The position numbers and the translations under genes are program-made. The notes under the pieces are model-generated. The model searched no databases, had not been told where the DNA came from, and saw only the letters and a list, made by a program, of their open reading frames with translations. Positions 41,864-49,956 of a stretch of DNA of 64,000 bases are shown here, piece by piece. Every line of letters begins with the position of its first letter. Positions within the stretch are counted from its first letter, which is position 1. The stretch comes from Oscillospiraceae bacterium (GTDB lineage Bacteria > Bacillota > Clostridia > Oscillospirales > Ruminococcaceae), in NCBI GenBank assembly GCA_004554485.1, contig SFLS01000003.1:18553-82552 (forward strand). The letters are read 5' to 3'.

Positions 41864-42766
41864 ATGAAAAAGACAACACGCCTGCTCACCCTGCTGCTGG
41901 CCCTTTGCATGATACTGACCCTGAGCGCCTGCGGCAAAGATCCGGTGGCTCCTGTCGACCCCGTCGACCCGGCCGGCCCCACCTCCCCCGAGGACCCCAA
42001 CGGCGAGGGAGAGCTTACCAAAGAAGAACAGCTCAAGGAGCTGCAGAAAAAGATGCTGGAGAATACTCTGGCAATGCAGCAGAAGAACAAGCATACCATC
42101 GGCTGGCTTTATATCGACGGCACCACCATCGATGATGTGGTGGTCAAGGTGGATTACAGTGATTATAAAAACGAGCATTACCTGCGGCTCAATGCCTATG
42201 GGGAATATGATAACGACGGCTGCTACTTTGCCGATTGGCGCTGCAAATCCGGCGGCCGGGAGGCCCTTTCCAAAAACACGGTGATCTACGGCCACAACCT
42301 GGGCCGCCCCCAAAACAGCATTTTTTTCGATAAAGAGAACCACGCAAACGGCCCCAAGTTCGCGCAGCTGCTGAAATACCAGGACCCGGAGTTTGCCAGG
42401 AGCCACCCGTACATCTACTATTCCACCATCGAAGAGGATATGGTCTGGCAGGTCTTTGCCGTCTTTTACACCGATATCAGCTTTGACTATATCAACCCGG
42501 CCCCGACCGACGCGGCCTATACCAGCCTGCTGAAAAAGGCGCAGGACCTTTCCTTCTACGACTACGACGTGGAGGTGACCAGCAACGATAAGATCCTGAC
42601 CCTTTCCACCTGCACCTACCGCCTGGCCGATAATACCAAACTGCATTACCCGAACAACTACCGCTATGTTGTAATGGCCAAGCTGCTGCCCGCCGGCGCC
42701 GAGCTGGCGGATGAGGTGGCGCTGACCGTCACCAAGAACGCCCCCAAACAGCCCGCGGCGCAATAA
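41864..42766 (+). CDS. class B sortase with lipoprotein signal
   Basis: 300 residues from ATG at 41864 (GAGGAATGCC upstream; an ATG four codons earlier has a poorer site). The N terminus is a lipoprotein signal with lipobox LTLSAC and lipidated Cys23, followed by a Pro/Asp-rich linker. The sortase B fold shows HTIGWLYIDGTTIDDVVV, His144 in IYGHNLG, Cys250 in LTLSTCT and Arg267 in NYRYVVMAKL. A lipid anchor in place of the usual N-terminal membrane helix is unusual. Substrate presumably an NPxT-type protein. Single-gene unit with promoter and terminator. Confidence 0.88.
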   Translation: MKKTTRLLTLLLALCMILTLSACGKDPVAPVDPVDPAGPTSPEDPNGEGELTKEEQLKELQKKMLENTLAMQQKNKHTIGWLYIDGTTIDDVVVKVDYSDYKNEHYLRLNAYGEYDNDGCYFADWRCKSGGREALSKNTVIYGHNLGRPQNSIFFDKENHANGPKFAQLLKYQDPEFARSHPYIYYSTIEEDMVWQVFAVFYTDISFDYINPAPTDAAYTSLLKKAQDLSFYDYDVEVTSNDKILTLSTCTYRLADNTKLHYPNNYRYVVMAKLLPAGAELADEVALTVTKNAPKQPAAQ

Positions 42767-42800
42767 AGCCCCCGGCGGGGAAACAAACAGAATACGGTTC

Positions 42801-42843
42801 AGGCCCGCCCGGCGGCACAGCGCCTTCCGGGAGGGCCTTTTTC
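42801..42843 (+). terminator. terminator after lipoprotein sortase gene
   Basis: AGGCCC/GGGCCT with CCCGG/CCGGG inside, then TTTTT. Confidence 0.75.
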
Positions 42844-42867
42844 AGAGCAAAACATCATCGTGCAAGC

Positions 42868-42904
42868 GAAAAAGCCCCTGCCGGAATTTCCGGCAGGGGC
42901 TTTG
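42868..42904 (-). terminator. terminator of the abrB-like pseudogene
   Basis: AAAGCCCCTGCCGG/CCGGCAGGGGCTTT stem. T residues follow on both strands. Confidence 0.8.
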
Positions 42905-42920
42905 TAATCCGCAAAGAGGA

Positions 42921-43086
42921 TCAGAGCTTGGCGAGCTTATTACGGCAGCCGCGGCAGACATACTTGTCCTCGTAGGTGGCAAGCTCTTCCTTGGAACCGC
43001 AGAAAATGCAGTTGGGGAGATACTTTTTGAGAATGACCTGACCGCCCAAGGTTGTCCACTTTTCTTACGATGCCGGTAGATTTCAT
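42921..43086 (-). pseudogene. AbrB/SpoVT family regulator with internal deletion and frameshift
   Basis: From ATG 43086 (AAGGAGG upstream) the frame reads MKSTGIVRKVDNLGR, the exact start of clostridial AbrB-type regulators. It then shifts one base, after which the family's C terminus follows: QVILKKYLPNCIFCGSKEE...CRGCRNKLAKL with both CxxC pairs, stop at 42921. About 25 residues (the core of the AbrB DNA-binding beta fold) are missing between the two parts. Total length 166 bases is not a multiple of three. Promoter, ribosome binding site and terminator are all intact, so the loss looks recent, or it is an assembly error. Confidence 0.85.
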
Positions 43087-43171
43087 TGTACAATTCCTCC
43101 TTGTGAATGGATTAGCTTGTCTGAACTTCCAAATTCTTACATTATTCTATCTTTTCTTAATCTTTTTATGA

Positions 43172-43200
43172 AGTATACCATTTAATTCCATGAAAAACAA
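43172..43200 (-). promoter_or_regulatory. sigma-A promoter of abrB-like pseudogene
   Basis: Minus strand TTGTTT (43200-43195), 17 bases, TATACT (43177-43172). Confidence 0.6.
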
Positions 43201-43319
43201 GAGGGAATCTGTCAAAAAACATCAAAAGGAATGGACAATTTTTGGCCTGAAAGCCCCGCCTTTTTGGGAAAATTTACTGAAAAAACGCAAAAACGCAAAA
43301 TTGGTGCATTCTTCCACAA

Positions 43320-43326
43320 TTCGACA
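43320..43326 (-). promoter_or_regulatory. possible Spo0A box upstream of spmA
   Basis: TGTCGAA on the minus strand, within TTGTCGAA, 52 bases before spmA. The 291-base gap 43087-43377 holds nothing else apart from the pseudogene promoter. Confidence 0.35.
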
Positions 43327-43377
43327 ATTCACATCATATCCGGAAAAATAAGACAGAACAAAGGGGAGAGATCGGCC

Positions 43378-43956
43378 ATGATGAACGCCGTGTTGGTGGG
43401 GATGCTTATCTTTTCGGTGGTAAGCGCGGCCTTCGGGGGGAATATGGAAGCACTTTCGGCCGCGGCGCTTTCCGGCTGTGGGGAGGCCGTGACGCTGGTC
43501 ATCTCTCTGACAGGGATGCTGTGCCTGTGGTGCGGCCTGATGAAGATCGCCCAGCAGTGCCGGCTGACCGAAGCGGTCGCCCGTCTGTTCCGGCCGCTCA
43601 CCCGCCTGCTGTTTCCGGAGCTGCCCGCCGGCAGCCCCGCCCTGCAGGCCATCTGTATGAACCTTTCCGCCAATCTGCTGGGACTGGGCAACGCGGCCAC
43701 ACCGCTGGGGCTGGCGGCCATGCAGGAGCTGCAGAAGCTGAACCGGCAAAAGGATACCGCCAGCAATGCCATGGTGACCTTTGTGGTGCTGAATACCGCC
43801 TCCCTGCAGCTGATCCCCACCACCTGCGCGGTGCTGCGGCAGCAGGCAGGCAGCGCCGCCCCCATGGAGATCCTGCCGGCGGTGTGGCTCAGCTCGGTCG
43901 CTTCCGCCGCGGCGGCGCTGACCCTGGCCCGCCTGCTGAGAGGAGGCAGGCACTGA
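43378..43956 (+). CDS. spmA: spore maturation protein A
   Basis: 192 residues from ATG at 43378 (AAAGGGGAG upstream). A nucleoside-recognition (Gate) domain membrane protein: SGCGEAVTLVISLTGMLCLW, MKIAQQCRLTEAVARLF, LSANLLGLGNAATPLGLAAM are SpmA signatures. SpmA and SpmB are needed for spore core dehydration. The spmB gene follows directly with no gap. Confidence 0.94.
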   Translation: MMNAVLVGMLIFSVVSAAFGGNMEALSAAALSGCGEAVTLVISLTGMLCLWCGLMKIAQQCRLTEAVARLFRPLTRLLFPELPAGSPALQAICMNLSANLLGLGNAATPLGLAAMQELQKLNRQKDTASNAMVTFVVLNTASLQLIPTTCAVLRQQAGSAAPMEILPAVWLSSVASAAAALTLARLLRGGRH

Positions 43957-44478
43957 ATGGGCTTTACCGCCTGGCTTATCCCACTCATCATTACCGGGCT
44001 GTTTGGTTGGGGCCTGGCCTGCGGGGTGGACGTTTTCGATTGCTTTTTGCAGGGGGCAAAGGAGGGGCTGAGGACCGCCGCCTCCATTGCCCCGGCGCTG
44101 GTCTGCCTGCTGACTGCCGTTACCATGCTCCGGGCCAGCGGAGGGCTGGCGGTACTCACCGGCTTTCTGCGTCCGGCCGCCGAAGCGCTGGGCTTCCCGG
44201 CGGAGGCGCTGCCGCTGGCGCTGCTCAAGCCGGTTTCCGGCAGCGGCAGCACGGCGCTGCTGCACCAGCTGCTGGAGCAGTACGGCCCGGACGGATTCAT
44301 CGGGCGGGTCGCCAGCGTGCTGGCAGCCTCCTCCGAGACCACCTTCTACGCCATTGCGGTGTACTACGGCGCGGTGCAGGTGCGCAGGACCCGGCATACG
44401 CTGGTCAGCTCGCTGGCGGGTGACGCCGCCGCCATGCTGATGAGCGCCCTTTCGGTTCGGCTGTTGCTGGGCGCGTAG
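43957..44478 (+). CDS. spmB: spore maturation protein B
   Basis: 173 residues. SpmB signatures: GAKEGLRTAASIAPALVCLL, KPVSGSGSTALLHQLLEQYG, GRVASVLAASSETTFYAIAV. Several membrane segments; partner of SpmA in forespore dehydration. Starts immediately after the spmA stop. The last 17 codons and stop lie inside the first copy of a 63-bp tandem duplication, with the second copy downstream of the stop and next to element H. Confidence 0.94.
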   Translation: MGFTAWLIPLIITGLFGWGLACGVDVFDCFLQGAKEGLRTAASIAPALVCLLTAVTMLRASGGLAVLTGFLRPAAEALGFPAEALPLALLKPVSGSGSTALLHQLLEQYGPDGFIGRVASVLAASSETTFYAIAVYYGAVQVRRTRHTLVSSLAGDAAAMLMSALSVRLLLGA

Positions 44479-44551
44479 CCGGCGCCGCCCGCCGCCATGC
44501 TGATGAGCGCCCTTTCGGTTCGGCTGTTGCTGGGCGCGTAGCCGGCGCCGC
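44426..44551. repeat. exact 63-bp tandem duplication at the spmB 3' end
   Basis: Copy 1 is 44426-44488, copy 2 is 44489-44551, no differences; identity runs six bases further. Copy 1 encodes the SpmB C terminus with the stop TAG at 44476-44478. Copy 2 is not translated and its end overlaps the first bases of element H (44549). Confidence 0.95.
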
Positions 44552-44633
44552 CCGCCGGGCAGCCCGCCCCTGCGGGGCGGGCTCCACGGTCTTCGACCGT
44601 GGGTTTTGGCTTTGCCAAAACGCCCGGCGGGCG
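44549..44633. repeat. cloverleaf element H
   Basis: Closing stem 44549-44560/44622-44633 (12 bp, GCCCGCCGGGC core, differing from the other elements). Hairpins 44561-44583 (10 bp, TGC), 44584-44602 (8 bp, TTC), 44603-44621 (8 bp, TTT). No unpaired bases at the junction. It fills most of the 345-base gap 44479-44823. Confidence 0.93.
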
Positions 44634-44757
44634 TCCGGCGTCCGGCATCATCCGCCGAAAAAACGCCCCAAACCCCCGCATTATTCAAATTTTCTTCATG
44701 CTTTTCGACCGTAAAATGCTATAATCATATCAATAAGGATCACCGCTGAAACGGCGC

Positions 44758-44786
44758 TTTTCAAACGCCCCGCGCTGTGGTACAAT
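44758..44786 (+). promoter_or_regulatory. sigma-A promoter of the two-component operon
   Basis: TTTTCA (44758-44763), 17 bases, TACAAT (44781-44786). A TATAAT at 44720-44725 may be a second -10 without a good -35. Confidence 0.55.
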
Positions 44787-44823
44787 AAAAAGGAAAGTAC
44801 GATGCCGCAAGGAGGAAACAAGC

Positions 44824-45516
44824 ATGATGGATAAGATTCTGGTAGCCGATGACGACCTGAACATCTGCGAACTGCTGCGCCTGTACCTCGAAAAAGAGGG
44901 CTTTGAGGTAGTAATGGCCCACGACGGCGAGGAAGCGGTCGCCCGCTTTGAAAGCGAAAAGCCCTCGCTCATTCTCTTGGATATCATGATGCCCAAGCTG
45001 GATGGCTGGCAGGTCTGCCGGCAGATCCGGCAGAAAAGCGACTGCCCCATCATTATGCTCACCGCCAAGGGCGAAACCTTCGATAAGGTGCTGGGGCTGG
45101 AGCTGGGCGCCGATGACTATGTGGTCAAGCCCTTCGATACCAAGGAGATCGTGGCGCGCATCAAGGCGGTGCTGCGCCGCAGCGGCCCGGCCGGCGCCGC
45201 CGCCAACGAGGTCAAGGAGGTCAGCTACGACAAGCTGACGGTCAATATGACCCGCTACGAGCTGAAGGTGGACGGCAAGGTAGTGGATGCCCCGCCCAAG
45301 GAGCTGGAGCTGCTGTTCCATCTGGCCAGCAACCCCAACCGGGTATTTACCCGCGACCAGCTGCTGGACGAAGTATGGGGCTTTGAGTACTACGGCGACA
45401 GCCGTACCGTGGATGTGCACATCAAACGCCTGCGGGAAAAGCTGGAGGGCGTAAGCGACCAGTGGAGCCTGAAAACAGTATGGGGCGTCGGCTACAAGTT
45501 TGAGGTCAAGGAATAA
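44824..45516 (+). CDS. OmpR/PhoB family response regulator
   Basis: 230 residues. Receiver domain: acidic pocket VADDD, phosphoacceptor Asp in LILLDIMMPKLDGW, Thr in IIMLTAKG, Lys in DDYVVKPFD. The C-terminal winged helix reads PPKELELLFHLASNPNRVFT and SRTVDVHIKRLREKL. Followed 2 bases later by its sensor kinase and then an HtrA protease, so it probably senses envelope stress. GCAAGGAGGAAAC precedes the start. Confidence 0.94.
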   Translation: MMDKILVADDDLNICELLRLYLEKEGFEVVMAHDGEEAVARFESEKPSLILLDIMMPKLDGWQVCRQIRQKSDCPIIMLTAKGETFDKVLGLELGADDYVVKPFDTKEIVARIKAVLRRSGPAGAAANEVKEVSYDKLTVNMTRYELKVDGKVVDAPPKELELLFHLASNPNRVFTRDQLLDEVWGFEYYGDSRTVDVHIKRLREKLEGVSDQWSLKTVWGVGYKFEVKE

Positions 45517-45518
45517 GG

Positions 45519-47054
45519 ATGAAAACCCCCAAAAAGACCCTGATGGGCAAATACTATTCGGTGTGCAGCTCCATTGTCCTGCTCAGCATGGTGCTGGTAG
45601 GCGCCATCTTTATGGTGCTTGCCAACGACTACCTGCGGGAGGATAAAACCAATCTCCTGCAAAAAAACGTAACGCAGGCGGCGCGGCTGACGATGGAAAA
45701 CTATGCGTCGCACGAATACCGTTATGTCAGCAGCGATTCGCTCAAGCCGGTGTATGCCGTGCTGGGCGGTGCCATCGAAGCGGATATCTACCTGGCGGAT
45801 AACAAGGGAGATATCCTCATCATGGCGCATACCACCGACAGCACCGTGCCGGAAAAGGTGCCGGAAACGGTTCTGGATAGCCTTGCCCGCACCGGCAGCT
45901 ACCAGGGGACCGTCCCCATGACCGGCGGCGGGGAGGAGCTGCGGTATGTGGTGGCCACCCCTATCGTGGACGGCAACGGGCTGCTGGTGGGCGCCGTGGT
46001 GGCGACTACCAGCATGGCCAACCGCGCGCTGGCGGGCGATATGCTGCAGATGTTCCTCATCGCGGCCATTGTGGTGCTGGTGATCAGCTTTATCGTCATC
46101 TACTTTGTCACCGGCAATCTGGTCAATCCGCTGCGGCAGATGGAGGCGGCGACCCGTGCCTTTGCCAAGGGCGATTTCTCGGTACGGGTGCCGGTGGAAG
46201 GCGAAGATGAGATCGGGCGGCTGGCCTCCGCCTTCAATAATATGGCCACCGAGCTGGCGCTCACCGAATCGGCCCGGCGCAGCTTTACCGCGAATATCAG
46301 CCACGAGCTGAAGACCCCGATGACCACCATCGGCGGTTTTATCGACGGCATCCTGGACGGCACCATCCCCCCCGAGCGGCAGAACCATTATCTGCGCATC
46401 GTTTCCGGGGAAATCCAGCGGCTTTCCCGCCTGGTGCACAATATGCTCACCCTCAGCCAGATCGAAGCGGGCGAGCGGACCATCCAGCCCACCGAAGTGG
46501 AGGTCACGGGGCTGGTGACCAGTACGCTGCTGGGGTTCGAGCAGCGCCTGGAGGAAAAGCACATCGAGGTAGTGGGGCTGGATACCGATGACCGCTACTG
46601 GGTGCTGGCCGATGCCGATCTGCTCCAGCAGGTGGTATACAATCTGGTGGATAACGCCGTAAAATTTATCAACGAGGGCGGCACGCTTTCCTTCGACTTT
46701 TATACCGAGGGCGATAATATTATGGTAGCGGTACGCAATACCGGCACCGGCGTGCTGCCGGAGGAGATCCCCCGGCTGTTCGACCGTTTTTACAAGACCG
46801 ACCGCAGCCGCAGCCTGGATAAAAACGGGGTCGGCCTGGGCCTTTCCATCTGCCGTTCCATCATGAACGCCCACGAAGGCGAGATCTTTGTACGCAGCCG
46901 GCCCGGCGAATATACCGAATTCGTCTTTGGGCTGCGGGCGGATCCCGCGCATCACAAAAAAGGGGCCAACCGCAAAGCGCCCCCCGTGGATGCCGATTTT
47001 ACCACATTGCCGGAAGCCCCAGCTGCCGGCCGGGAGGAGAAACGCCATGAATAA
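45519..47054 (+). CDS. sensor histidine kinase with HAMP domain
   Basis: 511 residues. Two membrane segments (about 13-35 and 168-190) flank an extracytoplasmic PAS-like sensor region. HAMP region follows (NPLRQMEAATRAFAKGDFSV). Phosphoacceptor His lies in FTANISHELKTPMTTIGGFI; N box LVDNAVKFINEGG, G1-like GTGVLPEEIPRLFDRFY and G2 GVGLGLSICRSIM. The kinase core is complete. The C-terminal 40 residues are a Pro/Lys-rich tail. It overlaps the protease gene by eight bases. Confidence 0.94.
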   Translation: MKTPKKTLMGKYYSVCSSIVLLSMVLVGAIFMVLANDYLREDKTNLLQKNVTQAARLTMENYASHEYRYVSSDSLKPVYAVLGGAIEADIYLADNKGDILIMAHTTDSTVPEKVPETVLDSLARTGSYQGTVPMTGGGEELRYVVATPIVDGNGLLVGAVVATTSMANRALAGDMLQMFLIAAIVVLVISFIVIYFVTGNLVNPLRQMEAATRAFAKGDFSVRVPVEGEDEIGRLASAFNNMATELALTESARRSFTANISHELKTPMTTIGGFIDGILDGTIPPERQNHYLRIVSGEIQRLSRLVHNMLTLSQIEAGERTIQPTEVEVTGLVTSTLLGFEQRLEEKHIEVVGLDTDDRYWVLADADLLQQVVYNLVDNAVKFINEGGTLSFDFYTEGDNIMVAVRNTGTGVLPEEIPRLFDRFYKTDRSRSLDKNGVGLGLSICRSIMNAHEGEIFVRSRPGEYTEFVFGLRADPAHHKKGANRKAPPVDADFTTLPEAPAAGREEKRHE

Positions 47055-48255
47055 CCGTAACGAGGAGAATAACTACCGTTGGGATTACCGCGAATACAGC
47101 GGCAACTACGGCCAGAACCCCAACCGGGATAAAACCGGCAACCGGGGGTTAAGGGTGTTCCTGGCGCTGCTGGGCGCCGTGATCCTGCTGTGCGGCCTGT
47201 TCTGCATCGGCATGGCGGTGCTGGAGCGCCGGCAGCCCGCGTCGCAGCCGCCTGCTGTCAATGAGGAGCTGGAGCATCTGCCGGAGATCAACCAGGAGAA
47301 CAAGCCGCAGGAAAACCTGCCGCAGCAGACGGAGGACGGACGGCTGACGCCGGTCGGCATCTACAAAAAGTGCGCGGCTTCGGTGGTGGGCGTCGTCAGC
47401 AACAGCAGCAGCTCCACCTCGATGGGCAGCGGCATCATCCTCTCGGAGGAGGGGTATGTCATCACCAACGCCCATGTCGTCAGCGGTATGGAAACATGCG
47501 AGATCGTGCTGCAGAACGGCGACAGCTACGCGGCCGCCCTGGTGGGGGCGGATAATCAGACCGACCTGGCACTGCTGCGGATCCAGGATGTTCCGCAGGG
47601 GCTGGTGGCGGCCACCTTCGGCAACAGCGATGAGCTGGAAGTGGGCGAAATAGTCGTGGCCATCGGCAACCCTTCGGGGCTGGCGCTGGCCTCCACCCAG
47701 ACGGTGGGCTATGTCTCCGCCGTCCGGCGCACCATTACCACCGAACTGGGCTACACCATGGTCTGCATCCAGGCGGATGTGGCCATCAACCCCGGCAACA
47801 GCGGCGGTCCGCTCATCAATTCTTACGGGCAGGTGGTCGGCATCACCTCCAGCAAGCTGGTGGAGGAAGGCTACGAGGGGATCGGTTTTTCCATCCCCAT
47901 CAATGACGCGCTGCCCATTCTGGATGATCTGATGCAGCACGGACGGGTCACCGGACGGGCGCAGCTGGGCATTATGGCGCAGTTGGTCACCTCCAGCGAA
48001 GCGGCCTACTACGGCATTCCGGCGGGGCTGCGTATCACGTCCTTCCAGGAGGATTGCAGTCTGGATGACAACGGCGCCCAGGTGGGGGATATCATCACCT
48101 CCATCGATGGCTGGGCGGTCGCCAGCTTTGCCGACTGCAGCGATATTCTGGCGCAGCACCAGCCGGGCGACGTCGTGGAGATCAGCCTGTACCGCGCCAG
48201 CAGCACGGGCCGCGGAAAAACCTTTACCATAGAGGCTGCTTTGATCGGCTCGTAA
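47047..48255 (+). CDS. HtrA/DegP-type membrane-anchored serine protease with PDZ domain
   Basis: 402 residues from ATG at 47047 (GGGAGGAGAAACGCC upstream). A polar head, one membrane segment (about 37-57), a Gln/Glu/Pro-rich linker, then a trypsin-like domain with the triad His in VITNAHVVSG, Asp in NQTDLALLRI and Ser in NPGNSGGPLINS. A C-terminal PDZ domain follows (AAYYGIPAGLRITSF, GDIITSIDGWAV). It degrades or refolds misfolded surface proteins. Cotranscribed with the two-component system, its likely regulator. Confidence 0.93.
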   Translation: MNNRNEENNYRWDYREYSGNYGQNPNRDKTGNRGLRVFLALLGAVILLCGLFCIGMAVLERRQPASQPPAVNEELEHLPEINQENKPQENLPQQTEDGRLTPVGIYKKCAASVVGVVSNSSSSTSMGSGIILSEEGYVITNAHVVSGMETCEIVLQNGDSYAAALVGADNQTDLALLRIQDVPQGLVAATFGNSDELEVGEIVVAIGNPSGLALASTQTVGYVSAVRRTITTELGYTMVCIQADVAINPGNSGGPLINSYGQVVGITSSKLVEEGYEGIGFSIPINDALPILDDLMQHGRVTGRAQLGIMAQLVTSSEAAYYGIPAGLRITSFQEDCSLDDNGAQVGDIITSIDGWAVASFADCSDILAQHQPGDVVEISLYRASSTGRGKTFTIEAALIGS

Positions 48256-48291
48256 GCCCCGCCAAAACCGGAATACATAGCAAAACGCAAA

Positions 48292-48326
48292 AAGGCCATG
48301 GCAGCGGAATCTGCCGTGGCCTTCTT
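48292..48326 (+). terminator. terminator of the two-component/HtrA operon
   Basis: 13-bp stem AAGGCCATGGCAG/CTGCCGTGGCCTT (one T-G), then CTTT. Confidence 0.75.
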
Positions 48327-48407
48327 TACAGGCAGCCGGGGATGGGGCGGCCGCCCCGGCGTCAAAAGGGCAGCCGTCCCCTGCAGCCACACCGCGGGGA
48401 GCAAACC

Positions 48408-48442
48408 AAAAGCCCAGAGCGCTGAAACGCCTTGGGCTTTTC
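48408..48442. terminator. bidirectional terminator, ends tmcAL on the minus strand
   Basis: AAAAGCCCA...TGGGCTTTT with inner AGCG/CGC pairing; T residues follow on both strands. Confidence 0.75.
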
Positions 48443-48486
48443 CTTTTTATTTACGGGCAGCAAAGAAAGGGCGGTCTGATCCGGTG

Positions 48487-49713
48487 TCAAAACGGCGCGG
48501 CGCCGCCGGCCGGCTCGGGGGCAAAGCCCACCTTGATAACCGGCGTTGTGTATTCGCCGCCGCAGGGGGCGACCCCCGGGGTAAAGGCATGGTACAGATC
48601 ACCGGCGCGCGCTTCCAGCGCAGCAAAGCGGGCAGCGGCTTCCCCCACAGCGGAAAGCTCCGCCAGCGAAGCGGAAAGCGGCAGGGTACGCTCCTTCTTG
48701 GCGGCAGCCAGGATCTCGGCGCCGCGGGGGGTAAAGCCCAGCACCCGCAGGTAGGGCGGGGGCGCGGCCGAAAGTCCCCGGGGCAGCCCCAGCATGGCGG
48801 CCAGAAGGATACGGCGCAGCCGCGCGTGGCTGTACCGTTTGGCTTTGGCCAGCGCCAGCAGCTCCTCCACCGAACGGGCGGTGCGGGCGGCGCGGTACAG
48901 GCGATGCTCCAGCCCCTCGGTCACGTCCGGCAGGGCAGCAAGCTCCGCCTCCTCCATGGTGCGCAGCCGGGCCAGCATGGCACGCTGCCACAGGTCCCGC
49001 TCCGGAACGGCACCCTGTTCTCCGGCCCGTCGGAGCTGCCGCGCCATGGCGGGCGGCAGCCAGGGTGTGATATCCTCGCCGTCCCGGTACCGCTGCCGCA
49101 GCAGCGAAGCGGAGGGCAGCCCCGTCTCCCCGCAAAGGGAATCATGGGCGGCGCCCTGTCGGGGCAGGGTCAGCGGAGCGATATCCGAACCCAGCCGGGC
49201 CAGCGCCCGCAGATATTCGATGGCAAGGATGTTGTTAGGGGAGGAGAGCAGCGCAGCGGGACCGGAGCCCAGCAGCTGAGCCACGGCGGCTTGCCGCGCG
49301 GCCGCAAAGGGCAGACCCGCCGCCAGATGCGGCGCCAGCGCCGCGGGCAGGGCGGGGGATTGCAGCACGGCGGCAACGGCCTGCAGGGCGGGCAGATCGC
49401 CGCATTCGCTGCCGAAAACCAGCATGTCGACGCAGCCCAGGGCGGCCAGGATTGCCACGGCGCCGCCGGCAAAATGCTCGGCGGTGGCGGTGGCGTAGGG
49501 CAGCGGAAGCTGCAATACCAGGTCAACGCCGCTGTGCAGAGCGGCGGCGGCGCGGTAGGGCCAGGGGCACAGGGCGGGTTCGCCCCGCTGCACATAGTTA
49601 CCGCTCAGGATGGCCACAATATGGGTGGCGCCCCGTCGTCTGGCTTCCCGAAGGGGCAGCAAATGCCCCCGGTGCAGCGGGTTCCACTCCGCAATGATCC
49701 CGGCGACCTGCAT
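48487..49713 (-). CDS. tmcAL: tRNA(Met) cytidine acetate ligase
   Basis: 408 residues. The nucleotidyltransferase-like N terminus GIIAEWNPLHRGHLLPL carries the HxGH motif; VAILSGNYVQRGEPAL, SPNNILAIEYLRAL and RYSHARLRRILLAAMLG are YlbM/TmcAL signatures. It activates acetate with ATP to acetylate the wobble C34 of elongator tRNA-Met. The next gene, divergently transcribed, is acetate kinase, a common pairing. No strong ribosome binding site is visible at the ATG 49713. Confidence 0.92.
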   Translation of the reverse strand: MQVAGIIAEWNPLHRGHLLPLREARRRGATHIVAILSGNYVQRGEPALCPWPYRAAAALHSGVDLVLQLPLPYATATAEHFAGGAVAILAALGCVDMLVFGSECGDLPALQAVAAVLQSPALPAALAPHLAAGLPFAAARQAAVAQLLGSGPAALLSSPNNILAIEYLRALARLGSDIAPLTLPRQGAAHDSLCGETGLPSASLLRQRYRDGEDITPWLPPAMARQLRRAGEQGAVPERDLWQRAMLARLRTMEEAELAALPDVTEGLEHRLYRAARTARSVEELLALAKAKRYSHARLRRILLAAMLGLPRGLSAAPPPYLRVLGFTPRGAEILAAAKKERTLPLSASLAELSAVGEAAARFAALEARAGDLYHAFTPGVAPCGGEYTTPVIKVGFAPEPAGGAAPF

Positions 49714-49746
49714 GGCGTCCGCCCCCTTTCCCTAAAGACTAAAAAA

Positions 49747-49795
49747 GCAGCGGGGCAGAGAAGGAACCCCTGTCCCCGATGCGCTGTTTTTCTTT
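49747..49795 (+). terminator. terminator-like hairpin upstream of ackA
   Basis: CAGCG/CGCTG outer and GGGGCAG/CTGTCCCC inner pairing, then TTTTTCTTTT. No plus-strand gene lies between it and tmcAL, so it either blocks read-through antisense to tmcAL or belongs to an unseen leader. Confidence 0.5.
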
Positions 49796-49853
49796 TATAG
49801 CAAAAAAGCTATTATAAAATTGCAAAAAAGTGATGAAAAAGCCGCTTGCATTA

Positions 49854-49882
49854 TTGACAATCCAGCCTGTTTTCAATAATAT
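49854..49882 (+). promoter_or_regulatory. sigma-A promoter of ackA
   Basis: TTGACA (49854-49859), 17 bases, TAATAT (49877-49882). Confidence 0.7.
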
Positions 49883-49956
49883 TAGATACATATTCCGGTG
49901 TCAAGCCCCCGGCGGCGTCGGCCGCGATCAACACTTTTTAAGGAGACAAAGCACTT

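Noticed and set aside
48292..48442. The two hairpins after the HtrA gene as a further cloverleaf element
   Set aside because: They are separate single stems with T-rich ends and no common closing stem; ordinary terminators.
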